A DNA stretch of 64,000 nucleotides from Diospyros lotus (GCF_014633365.1 NC_068339.1:11865925-11929924); one strand, 5' to 3'; numbered from the stretch's first letter, positions 22,730 to 32,469 are shown. The notes: generated by a model from the sequence alone, not told the origin. Made by a program: numbers and translations.

Positions 22730-22837
22730 GATTGAGGCAAAAACAAAAAGGAAAAAAAAAAAATATAAGAAGAAGCATCTCCTGATAAATTCGGTAACTC
22801 TGTTTCTTTTTACTTTATTTTTATTTGTGCATAGTGT

Positions 22838-23917
22838 ATGATACTTAGGTCAGGTAAAACTGTAGAAAATCAGTCACTTATGTCTCAACACAATGAGAAC
22901 ATGCCACTTCCACAGAACATGTCTGCACGTGGTAGTGACCACGGTGACCCTGATCCCATTGATCAGGAGATGATCAGACCCCTTAGGGAGTATCTTCATC
23001 CTCCTAGGCCGACAACCCCCTCATGCATTATTCTTCCCATCAATCATCATAGGTTTAACTTCAAACCTGGCACAATCCAATTGTTGCCAACTTTTCATGG
23101 CATGGATTCTGAAAATCCATATACTCATATGAAAGAATTTGAGGAAGTATGTAGCACTTGCATGGACCATACAGCAAATGAGGATGTCATAAGATTAAAA
23201 CTCTTTCCATTCTCACTGAAAGATAAGGCAAAAATATGGTTAAGCACTCTCCCACCTAGATCTATAGGAACTTGGAGAGAAATGCAAACAACTTTCTTAA
23301 AAAAATACTTCCCTGCCAACAGAACTGCTACTCTTCAAAGACAAATCATGAACTTTGCATGTAAACCAAATGAGAATTTTGCGCAAGCGTGGGAAAGGTT
23401 TAAAGACCTTCATCACACCTGTCCGCACCATGCTTTTGAGCAATGGAGAGTGGTCAGTTTCTTTCATGATTCACTCACTCCCCAATTGAAAATGCTAGTT
23501 TCTACAATGTGCAATGGAGAATTCTATGAGAAGACTCCATAAGAAGCTTTCCACTTCTTTGACACATTGGCTGAGAATACAAGGAACTGGGAAGTTGGTC
23601 CAACATCTGCTCTTGATTCAAGAGAAAATCCACAACCTAGAGGGAGATACCAACTGAGTGAGAGTGACGATTTAAATGCAAGACTAACTGCTTTAACAAA
23701 GAAAGTTGAAAACATGCAACCCAAAAAGGTGCAATCTGTTAATCAAGTGGAAGTAAAGTGTGCTGTGTGTGATGCAACAGATCATTCAACTGAAGAATGT
23801 CCTACCCTACCTGCTTTCAAGGAGGTATTGTATGGGCAGACTAATAACAATCATTCACACAACTTTGAGGGGAGACAAAATCAAAATCAGAGTGGAGCCT
23901 ATTATGAGAATAATTAG
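22838..23917 (+). pseudogene. Athila gag (start of the gag-pol frame), with in-frame stops
   Basis: Structural protein that packages element RNA. The frame opens at ATG 22838 (MILRSGK) and contains the retrotransposon gag domain around codons 60-225 (FSLKDKAKIWLSTLPP, then TFLKKYFP and NENFAQAWERFKDL), followed by a zinc knuckle C-x2-C-x4-H-x4-C in CAVCDATDHSTEEC. TAA at 23540-23542 and TAG at 23915-23917 interrupt an otherwise continuous frame that runs on into protease; there is no frameshift. In the family gag and pol are often one long frame, as here. The copy is inactive for gag unless stops are suppressed. Confidence 0.9.
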
Positions 23918-25525
23918 AACTACAATTCATACCATCCCAATAATAGAAATCACCCCAATTTTTCTTGGAGAAATGATTCTGGAAATCATTCTCAACCTCC
24001 ATTCCCTACACAACAACATACCTTCCAACAAAATCAAGGTTCTTCATCCAATACTTACCAACCTCTTCATAGGAGATCTTTGGAAGATACCTTGCACCAG
24101 TTCATCCAAAGTCAAACAGGTATCAATAATCAGGTTGCTCAGCTTGTCAAAAATCAAGACCAAACAAACAGAGCCATAGAAGACATTAGGAGCCAGTTGA
24201 CCAAGATAACACAAACATTGAGTGTGAGAGAACCCGGGAGGTTTCCATCCCAAACTAATCCTAACCCAATTAGGCAAACCAACCAGGTAGAAGCTTCAAA
24301 TAGTGAAACCAACACTCATGAACAAGTGCAAGCAGTGACTGCCCTAAGAAGTGGAAGAATAATTGAGAAACCAACTGATCCTAGGATAAACCAACATGTT
24401 GATGAAGAAAAAGAACCAAAAGATCATGAATCCACCGTGGAAAAAAATGAAAAAAATGAGAAAAATGAGAAAAATGAAAAAATTGAGAAAAATGAAAAAC
24501 AAAAAGAAGATGAGAAAGAAATTCAATACAGGCCCAAACCACCTTTTCCACAAAGGTTGAATCATTTGAAAAAAGAGCAACAAAATGCAGATATATATGA
24601 AGTGTTTAAGCAAGTGAGAATCAACATCCCGCTGTTGGATGCAATCAAACAAACACCTTCATATGCAAAGTTTTTGAAAGATCTGTGCACTGTCAAAAGG
24701 AAAACAAATGTGCATGAAAAGGCATTCTTGACTGAACAAGTCAGCGCCATTCTCCAATTGAAAACTCCTCCCAAATACAAAGATCCAGGCTGTCCAACCA
24801 TTCCATGCATCATAGGAAGTCAAAAGGTTGATCGGGCACTCTTGGATTTAGGAGCTAGTGTCAATTTGTTGCTATACAGTGTGTATCAACAGTTGGGATT
24901 AGGTGAACTTAAACCCACTAGAGTGACCCTTCAGCTGGCTGATCGATCAGTCAAAGTTCCACGAGGAATTGTGGAGGATGTTCTGGTACAAATCGATAAG
25001 TTCTACTTTCCAGTGGACTTCATCGTTTTGGACACCCAGCCGCATCAGGGACCTCAACCTCCTGTGCCAGTCATCTTAGGTCGACCATTCCTTGCCACAT
25101 CAAATGCCATCATCAACTGTAGGAATGGTGTGTTAAAGCTATCTTTTGGGAACATGACTGTAGAAATGAATATCTTCAGGGTAGCCAAACATCAGGACAC
25201 TGAGAGTGAAGTGGAAGAGGTAGACTTGATCCAAACACTGACCAATGACTGTTTTGAAGAGTTCATGAGAAGACCCAAAGAAGGAAATCAAGATCTCGAA
25301 GAAATAAAAGAAGTGGAAGTCATAAGCAAAGAAAGTGAGAAGCCTACATGGATGCCTGGTTTAGAGCCATTAAGGAACTTGGACAGTAAGCTCATGGCTC
25401 CTGATAGCCATCAGTCCACGCATGAGAGAAAGCCATTGCCCAGTGATTTGAAGTATGTCTTTCTAGGAGAAAGGGAAGCATTCCCAGTGGTGATCTCTTC
25501 AAGTTTGACACCTCAGCAAGAGTAA
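23918..25525 (+). pseudogene. Athila gag tail and aspartic protease
   Basis: Continues the gag-pol frame. It holds a Gln/Asn-rich linker, the LRSGR motif with a lysine/glutamate tract made of NEK repeats (24438-24510), and then the retroviral-type protease around LLDLGASVNLL (24841-24873) and VILGRPFLAT. The active-site triad reads Asp-Leu-Gly rather than Asp-Ser/Thr-Gly; DLGA is the form I associate with Athila-type elements, so it is probably not damage. The frame ends at TAA 25523-25525, which sits in the protease-RT spacer and is probably a nonsense mutation because the same frame resumes. Confidence 0.9.
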
Positions 25526-26482
25526 CAACTGATAGAAGTTCTAAAAGCACACAGGAAGTCATTAGGATGGACCATTTCAGATTTGCAAGGTATTAGCCCT
25601 TTGATCTGTACTCATAAGATATTCTTGGAAGAAGGAGCAAAACCAGTTAGGCAAATGCAAAGGAGATTAAATCCCAACATGAAAGAAGTTGTCAGAAAAA
25701 AAGTGCTTAAGCTATTGGATGCTGAAATAATTTACCCAATCTCTGATTCTAAGTGGGTAAGTCCAACACAGGTAGTACCCAAAAAGTCTGGAGTCACTGT
25801 TGTAAAAAATGAGAACAATGAACTGATTCCCACGCGCATCCAGACAGGATGGCGTATGTGCATTGATTATAGAAAGCTCAATTCTGTGACAAGGAAAGAT
25901 CATTTTCCTTTGCCTTTCTTGGATCAAGTTCTGGAGAGAATAGCAGGCCAAGCCTACTATTGTTTCTTAGATGGCTACTCAGGGTACAATCAGATAGAAA
26001 TTGCACTAGAAGATCAAGAGAAGACAACTTTCACATGTCCATTTGGGACATTTGCATACAGGCGCATGCCATTTGGGTTATGCAATGCTCCAGCCACCTT
26101 TCAAAGGTGTATGATGAGCATTTTCAGTGAAATTGTTGAGTAGATTGTTGAAGTATTTATGGATGACTTTTCTGTTTATGGAAGTAACTTTGAGGCCTGT
26201 TTGGAGAATCTGAAAAAGGTTTTAGCAAGATGTGAGGAAACAAATCTGATACTCAATTGGGAAAAATGTCACTTCATGGTGAAACAGGGCATAGTCTTGG
26301 GGCACATCGTTTCATCTAGGGGGATGGAGGTAGACAGGTCAAAAATTGAAACAATTCAAAAACTCCCCATCCCTAGGAATGTGAAAGACATCAGAAGTTT
26401 TTTGGGACATGCAGGGTTTTATAGGAGATTCATTGCTTCCTTTAGCACCATAACAAGACCCTTGTTCCATTTGTTGTCTTAA
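25526..26482 (+). pseudogene. Athila reverse transcriptase, with in-frame stops
   Basis: Copies element RNA into DNA. Conserved blocks appear in order: WRMCIDYRKLN, FPLPFLDQVLERIAG, CFLDGYSGYNQI, FTCPFGTFAYRRMPFGLCNA, then the catalytic FMDDFSVYG (26156 onward) and LGHIVSSRGMEVD. A TAG at 26141-26143 falls just before the catalytic block (VE-stop-IVEVFMDD), and a TAA at 26480-26482 follows the thumb. All segments are in one frame, so these are point nonsense changes. The protein cannot be made full length. Confidence 0.92.
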
Positions 26483-28345
26483 GATGTTCCATTTGAATGG
26501 AGTCCTGCCTGTCAAAATGCTTTTGATAAATTGAAAGATGCACTCATTTCAGCACCTATCATTCAGTCCCCTGATTGGTCCCTCCCGTTTGAACTTATGT
26601 GCGATACTAGTGATTACGCGGTAGGAGCTGTGTTAGGGCAGAGGAAGGATAAGAAACCTCATGTGATATATTATGCTAGCAAAACTCTTAATGAGGCACA
26701 AAAGAATTACACCACTACAGAGAAAGAGTTACTAGCAGTTGTCTTTGCCCTGGACAAGTTTCGATCTTACCTCGTAGGGTCACTAGTGATCATTTTTACT
26801 GATCACGCTGCTCTGAAGTATTTGTTCACAAAGCAAGATGCAAAACCCCGTCTGCTCCGATGGATCTTACTCCTGCAAGAGTTTAACATTGAAATCAGAG
26901 ACAAGAAGGGAGTAGAAAATGTGGTGGCTGACCATTTGTCAAGGATTCCAAGTCAAGATCTCACACAATTTGATGAACCAATTCATGACAATTTCCCTGA
27001 TGAGCAACTGTTTAAAGTGAATGTTATTTGTGCATCATCTGTTGTCCCTTGGTATGCCGACATTGCGAACTACTTGGCAACTGGTCTGATCCCAGACCAT
27101 TGGAGTAAGCAAGATAGGCATAAATTCTTCAGAAAAGTCAGAACCTTCTTTTGGGATGAGCCTTACCTCTTCAAATATTGTCCTGACCAAATCACCCGTA
27201 GATGCATACCCGATCATGAGCAACAAAGTGTCATCAATTTCAGTCATACTCTTGCATGTGGAGGCCATTTTTCTGTCAAAAAAACAGTTACAAAAATTTT
27301 TCAGAGTGGATTTTATTGGCCGACACTATTCAAGGATGTGTACAAGTTCTGTTCAAATTGCGATCGATGTCAAAGGTTAGGAAGTCTGTCAAGGAGAAAC
27401 ATGATGCCATTACATCCGATCCAAGTGTTAGAAGTTTTTGACTGTTGGGGTATGGATTTTATGGGCCCATTTGTCAATTCATTTGGTCATGAATATATCT
27501 TACTTGCTGTTGACTATGTGTCCAAATGGGTAGAAGCAATCCCGGCCAGAACAAATGACCATAGGACTGTCGTGAAATTTTTGAAAGAAAACATATTCAG
27601 TCGATTTGGGATGCCACGAGCAATCATCAGTGATGGGGGTTCCCATTTTTGTAATAAAGTTGTGGCAGGATTAATGAAGAAATATGGTGTACTGCATAAG
27701 GTTGCAACACCATATCATCCCCAAACCAATGGTCAAGCCGAGCTAGCCAATAGGGAGATTAAGCGCATATTGGAAAAGACTATTGCTGCTAATCGTAAGG
27801 ATTGGTCCTTAAGACTAGTAGACGCTCTTTGGGCGTACAGGACAGCTTACAAAACAATTTTGGGAATGTCTCCCTATAGGCTAGTATACGGTAAATCTTG
27901 TCATCTGCCGGTGGAAATTGAGCATAAAGCATATTGGGCAATTCATAAGATCAACAAGAGTCTAACTGAAGCAGGCTTATCTAGGAAGCTCCAATTGAAT
28001 GAACTTGAGGAAATTCGGAATGAAGCATTTGAAAATGCACGATTGGCCAAGGTTCGCATGAAAGAGTTACATGATCGGCACATCATTCGAAAAAGCTTTC
28101 AGGTAGGGCAACGGGTACTCTTGTATGATTCTCGATTGCATCTATTCCCAGGAAAATTGAAGTCTCGATGGGTCGGCCCCTTTGTAATCAAGTCCATCTC
28201 AGGATATGGGGCATTTGAGATAGAAAATCCGGAGTCAGGACAGCTTCTAACAGTCAATGGTCATAGGTTGAAACCATACCAGGGTAGTGTTGAGGAGAAT
28301 GAAGGAGTTGTGGATTTGGATGATCCATCATCATCTGATGAGTAG
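26483..28345 (+). pseudogene. Athila RNase H and integrase (intact 604-codon segment)
   Basis: The 3' part of pol, same frame as RT. RNase H is seen at [18 protein letters not shown] through [11 protein letters not shown] and VADHLSRIP. Integrase follows with an HHCC zinc domain (SHTLACGGH and CSNCDRCQ), the catalytic core with Asp in [10 protein letters not shown], Asp in IISDGGSHF and Glu in [11 protein letters not shown], and a GPY/F-like C-terminus [10 protein letters not shown]. No stop from ATG 26531 to TAG 28343-28345. The domain is intact, but its parent polyprotein carries five upstream in-frame stops. No chromodomain, as expected for this lineage. Confidence 0.93.
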
Positions 28346-28355
28346 GGAAAGTTTT

Positions 28356-28409
28356 CTATCGTCTGGGAATCTGACGTTAAAAGACCACCTTTCCATTTAG
28401 GTTAAATGG
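28356..28409 (+). repeat. post-stop motif copy 1 with hairpin
   Basis: Eleven bases after the pol stop, CTATCGTCTGGGAATCTGAC is followed by a perfect stem CCATTTA-GGT-TAAATGG (28393-28409). A related copy follows the NABP-like ORF at 29732-29790. This may be a shared RNA-processing or splice-related element; role unknown. Confidence 0.6.
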
Positions 28410-28958
28410 ATGTTTATAGATCTGAAAAAAAAATAAAAAAAATAAAAAAATTAAATAAAAAAAAGAATAAAATAAAATAAAATAAAAATAAAATAAAATA
28501 ATAAAGAATTATATATATAAGTTGTTCATTTTCTGCATTACTTAATTAACTTTGATTCAAATAGTGTTTCTCTGTGTGCAGTCTAAATAAATTTTTTTTG
28601 CATACGAGTTCATGCATTGAAGACCACCAGGTATGCCTATCTTCTATCCTTTTATTGTCGATTGAGGACAATGTGCAATTTAAGTTGGGGGTAAGGTGTA
28701 CTTGATTTTATTGGTGCTTGAAACTGATTTATTGTGCAAATAATTTTGTTAGACTCGATAAGGTGTACTTGATTTTTTGGTATGTATGATTTTATCGGGC
28801 CCCTAAAACAAAACATTTATTAAAAAAAAATCAAAAAAAAAAAATAATAATAATAATAAGAATAAGAATAAAAAAATTTAAAAAAACAATAAAATAATAA
28901 TAAATAAATAAATAAATAATTTTGAATTGAGAGAGACAGAATTGACGCTGGTGGTAGC
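28410..28958 (+). other. A-rich spacers and an internal polypurine tract
   Basis: Two A-rich blocks (about 28420-28505 and 28817-28918) flank sequence containing TTAAGTTGGGGGT (28680-28692). The phrase GAGGACAATGTGCAATTTAA before it is of the type seen downstream of pol in Athila elements, next to an internal PPT-like site. No ORF. Confidence 0.55.
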
Positions 28959-29002
28959 TATCTTTTCTTGGGCAGTGCAATCACACTGCCCTATAAAAGA
29001 TA
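28959..29002 (+). other. two-part perfect hairpin upstream of the cargo promoter
   Basis: TATCTTTT and AAAAGATA pair as an outer 8-bp stem; after 3-base internal loops, GGGCAGTG and CACTGCCC pair as an inner 8-bp stem around loop CAATCA. It lies about 140 bases before the TATA-like box at 29138. It could act in DNA or RNA; no known family was recognised. Confidence 0.65.
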
Positions 29003-29137
29003 AGGCACACTGCCAAATGTTGAAAAATGAGGCACCAAGCGTTGAAAAAGAGACGCCAAGTCTGACCCTGTAATTATGGCATGCCTCGAGCCGAGTGTAA
29101 AATAGTGATGGTCATTGCTCTATAAGAGACTCCATAT

Positions 29138-29147
29138 CTATATAAGG
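29138..29147 (+). promoter_or_regulatory. candidate internal promoter (TATA box) for the cargo ORFs
   Basis: CTATATAAGG is followed about 30 bases later by a pyrimidine-rich start-like stretch (CTCAGTCTTCTCTCC). CAG|GTACTC at 29201 resembles a 5' splice site and TTCTTCTTAG at 29250 a 3' splice site, though a 49-base intron would be short for plants. Suggests the cargo ORFs could be transcribed separately from gag-pol. Confidence 0.45.
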
Positions 29148-29270
29148 CAAGCCACCCTTCTTGAGCTCAGTCTTCTCTCCTTTGTGTTATTCTCCGATCA
29201 GGTACTCTCATCCCTTTTGTAAAGTTTATAGTTCTTTACTTTCTTCTTAGTATAGTTAAAAAAAAAAAAA

Positions 29271-29711
29271 ATGGATCTTTATCTCTCAAAAATTCATAAG
29301 TACTATCCATCTCTCCCGCAGAATGATTTGAAAAAAATTTATGTTGCTAGGTGTGAAAGACTTAGGTTGTTGATGCTTAATAACATCCCTGAAGATATTC
29401 GTTGGCTGATCGAAGCAAAAGTTCGATTAGCTGGTGAAACTTCACCTAGTTTTAAGCATTTTCCAGGCTTAGGGAAGAGTAGTTTTGCGAAGAAAAGAAG
29501 AGCGAAAAGAGTGAATGGTTGTTACAAATGTGCTCGATGGACCTGTAACACACGATGCAAATCTGTGGGGTTTACGTCCATAAATCGAGAAGATAAAATT
29601 AGTTTCATAAAGGATGGACTGAGTAAGGAGTCTCTGGATGATATCCGATTGACTCTTGAGACGCATCCATGTGGAATAGTGCAAAGAGAACTTCTTGCTT
29701 TATGGACCTAG
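29271..29711 (+). CDS. cysteine-rich basic protein resembling betaflexivirus nucleic-acid-binding proteins
   Basis: An intact 146-codon ORF starting in an A13 run. Residues 1-65 are charged and probably helical. Residues 68-80 are GKSSFAKKRRAKR, an arginine/lysine cluster directly before a compact cysteine motif C84-x2-C87-x4-C92-x3-C96; then comes FTSINREDKISFIKDGLS (101-118). The order Ser-Ser/Thr-aromatic-Ala, basic run, Cys cluster, then an Ile/Phe-x-Lys-Asp/Glu-Gly segment is that of the small 3'-proximal nucleic-acid-binding proteins (Pfam Viral_NABP) of vitiviruses, carlaviruses and relatives, several of which suppress RNA silencing. It sits between pol and the LOG-like gene, where Athila elements may carry env. 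No such cargo is known to me. Intactness is weak evidence of selection, because the element is young. Alternative: an unrelated zinc-knuckle protein. Confidence 0.7.
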   Translation: MDLYLSKIHKYYPSLPQNDLKKIYVARCERLRLLMLNNIPEDIRWLIEAKVRLAGETSPSFKHFPGLGKSSFAKKRRAKRVNGCYKCARWTCNTRCKSVGFTSINREDKISFIKDGLSKESLDDIRLTLETHPCGIVQRELLALWT

Positions 29712-29983
29712 TTCAGAAGTGACCACCAACGCTATAGTCTTGGGAATCTGACTAAAAACGACCCTGTTTGCCAATCTATAAGAAAATTGGATGGGAAGCT
29801 TATCCCCGCTTCATAGAAAGTGTTTAAGCCGTTTCTGGTCGTAAAACCAGAGGAAAATGTGAGCCACAATCACAACTACTTATACATACGCATGATTTTT
29901 GTTTGTATTTATTTCTTGTTGAATTGTTGTATAGCTACTTTTAATCGCCAAACTTCTTTTCAGGACATACAAAAGGAATAAAC
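29712..29983 (+). repeat. inter-ORF spacer with post-stop motif copy 2
   Basis: CTATAGTCTTGGGAATCTGAC (29732-29752) and a CCAAT...ATTGG stem (29771-29790) repeat the arrangement that follows the pol stop at 28356. Near the end, CTTCTTTTCAG (29953-29963) resembles a plant 3' splice site 20 bases before the LOG-like ATG, so the second ORF could be reached by splicing. Confidence 0.5.
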
Positions 29984-30642
29984 ATGGAAGGCCAGTTAGT
30001 TCGTCGAATCAATACCATATGTGTACTTTGTGGCTCTCAACTTGGGAGCGATATTTGTTACGCACTTGCAGCGAGCGAACTTGGTAAAAAATTAGGAGAG
30101 AAAAAAATTAATTTGGTATATGGAGGGGGAAGTCGTGGATTGAATGGTATGTTTCACAAGCTGTACATCTTGGAAATTCATCTGTGGTAGGTATAATGCT
30201 AATCCCTTTAGCTGAACCACATATTTCCGGGATTACACGCGGTCAACTTATAGAAACGACTTCTATGTCTGAGCGCATGGCTTGTAAGATTTATCAGTCA
30301 GATGCCTTCAGTGCTTTACCAGGAGGTTTTGGAACACTTGAAGAAATCTTTTGTATAATCTCCTGGGCCAAGAGTAATCTCCATACCAAACCTATTGGAC
30401 TTTTAAATGTTAACCATTTTTTCGATGGGTTACTCTCTTTTCTTGATCAGGCTGTGGACCAACAGTTCATTTCTCGTTCAGCAAGAAAGATTCTCATTTC
30501 TGCATCCACCATTGATAAGCTGCTAGAGAAATTACATGCTTATGTTCCACAGTACGATCCTCATGAGCCTCGGATAGACTGGTCTAAGGCAATTAGTAAC
30601 AAGCGCCAAAGGGGTCCGATTAATTTAGATTTATCACTGTAA
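29984..30642 (+). pseudogene. LOG: intron-less LOG-like cytokinin phosphoribohydrolase, one frameshift
   Basis: LOG enzymes release active cytokinin bases from their riboside 5'-monophosphates in one step. The reading starts at ATG 29984; the Rossmann start TICVLCGSQLG and glycine loop VYGGGSRGL are present. Near 30149-30153 one G has been lost: the +1 frame then continues with VSQAVHLG and onward to the signature LPGGFGTLEE (30317-30346), KPIGLLNV and VDQQFISRSARKI. The Arg of the conserved M-x-x-R segment is kept (SMSERM), but the Lys that usually follows is Met. Length without the shift would be about 219 residues, normal for LOG. Plant LOG genes have several introns; none is present, so capture was via spliced RNA. 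The C-terminal tail (KRQRGPINLDLSL) is not one I recognise. Confidence 0.88.
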
Positions 30643-30900
30643 GAAATGCTCTTTATTAAGATGGCTGAGTAAGGAGTACTTTTTGTACTCTTGAGACGCA
30701 TCTAGTTATTGTACAACTTGCAGAATTTTTCTTGGTTGTGTTCTTTAAAAAAAAAAAAAAAAAAAAACAAAACAAAACTGTGAAATGTTGTTAGCAAAGT
30801 CTTTGATAAGATGGCTGAGTAAGGAGTACTTTTTATACTCTTGAGACGCATTTTGCTTATCTTATGACTTGCATGAAATTTTTATTTTGGTGTGAAAATA
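30643..30900 (+). repeat. two tandem stem-loop units after the LOG-like gene
   Basis: AAGATGGCTGAGTAAGGAGT followed by ACTTTTTGTACTCTTGAGAC (30659-30698), repeated 149 bases later (30808-30847) with one change. GGAGTAC and GTACTC pair around TTTTT. A third, diverged copy lies inside the 3' end of the NABP-like ORF (29617-29667: CTGAGTAAGGAGT...GACTCTTGAGACGCATC). A run of 21 A (30747-30767) lies between the two copies and could be a fossil poly(A) tail. Confidence 0.7.
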
Positions 30901-32456
30901 TAAATATATATATATATGGTGTGCTCATTTGTTGTTTAAGTTTTAGCAGTTCACAGCAAATCTATGGACTTGTGGAGTTACAGGTATTCCTAACAACCCT
31001 GATTTATTACTGCAATTCAAGTTGGGGGGTGTAAGGTCTAGTCATGAATCATCTGGTTTATATTTAACTGTGAGTTTGTAATTACTAGTTTGTAGTCTTG
31101 TGGGAATTGATTATCTTTATCTGCTCTTATAAAAAAAAAAAATTATTATGTGTTTTAAATAATGCTATTCCTAAAGCTTTAAAGTTATGCACTGATAGCC
31201 GGTTAAGTTTGCAATACGAAACATGAATGCATTGATTTCTCATTTGAAAACGTTTATGCATGAGAATAAGTAATTTACATTCACCAGGGATTCAAAATTT
31301 AGAAATTGGTTATCGGTCATAAAGTCAAAGGTAACAGTAATTAGCTGATTAGTACATTGTATGATCCCTCAACAGAAGTGGAGACTATTACCCAAGCAAG
31401 TGTTTGAGCCTAATAACCGTTAATTCTGAGTGAAATAACACTTACTCTAAATATGCTCTCTTGTTTATCTTATCTTTTCAATGGCTTCAAAATATCAATT
31501 CGCTTTGAATGTCTAGTATGATAGCGGATGAATTTGACTGGTTTCAAACTATGAATTAGATGACTGAGAAGCATGATAGGGGGATCAATTTCTTTCATTT
31601 TGAGCCTATTTTTTTCTTTAAATCAACATCTTGTTAGCCCATTTGAGCCATTTGTAGTACAATTTCTTTCGTTACCCTTGTTTAACCCATAACCATATGA
31701 ATTTTATCCAACCTGGTATGATTTTGGGAATTAGTCTGTTTATCTATTGTCATATTTAAAAAGAAAAAGAAAAAAAAAGAAGAAAAAAAAAGAGAAAAAA
31801 AAAAGAAGAAAAAAAAAGTGAAAAAAAATGGGGCAAATTCTCTTAGTTATTCAGCATAACTGTTTCAAAATAAATGCTAAAAAAAAAAAAATCCCGATAC
31901 CCTTTGCACACTCTACCTTTTCTTTGACAACCCGTATTAACCTTATAGCCCCATTACAACCCAGTCTGGTCCTTTTTTATGCTATAAATCATGTGATCTC
32001 AGAATTCGAGTTTGGAGTAGGGAATCATGTTTAAATTCAGAAGTTACTCGTCTAGAGCATTATTCCAATCATGAAGCTATGTCAATTTCCCTGTTCTTTC
32101 ATGAAAATACGTTCCTTGTATTTGGGATGGCACCGAGTTTTGAACTTGTTATGCATTTACTCTTATAACGGTGCACCCCCTTGTGTGTACACTTGAGGAA
32201 TCATTTTTATTAGAGAGAAAATCCATAGTAAGATTTGAAGTCAAAACTTCGAGGGAGTAAGTCTGTGTGTTGGTTATCCTAATTTCCATTCCTGAGATTG
32301 TATGACTTTTAACCCAAAAATCTGATTTAGAATGCTAAATTATTTATTTAATTTTATGCATTTCGGTTTCGAATTAGAAATTTTTACATTCATACAGTTA
32401 TTGTGAATAAAGTTTGGCAGGTGTATAATCTGATTGCTAAGGGACTAGCAATGTTT
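30901..32456 (+). other. 3' non-coding region of the Athila element
   Basis: No gene. Contains a second PPT-like AAGTTGGGGGGT (31019-31030), A/G-rich blocks (31131-31142, 31759-31830, 31879-31891) and a MITE-free AT-rich remainder. A 68-codon frame at 31828 starts in poly-A and is not credible. Confidence 0.5.
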
Positions 32457-32467
32457 AAGTTGGGGGG
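32457..32467 (+). other. polypurine tract
   Basis: AAGTTGGGGGG lies directly before the 3' LTR and primes plus-strand synthesis. The same core occurs at 28681 and 31019. Confidence 0.7.
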
Positions 32468-32469
32468 TA

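Noticed and set aside
24344..24652. Minus-strand 102-codon Phe-rich ORF
   Set aside because: Antisense shadow of the NEK repeat in the Athila gag-protease linker.
29984..30642. LOG-like gene as a normal host gene
   Set aside because: It lies wholly between the LTRs and target duplications of one element, lacks introns and carries a frameshift.
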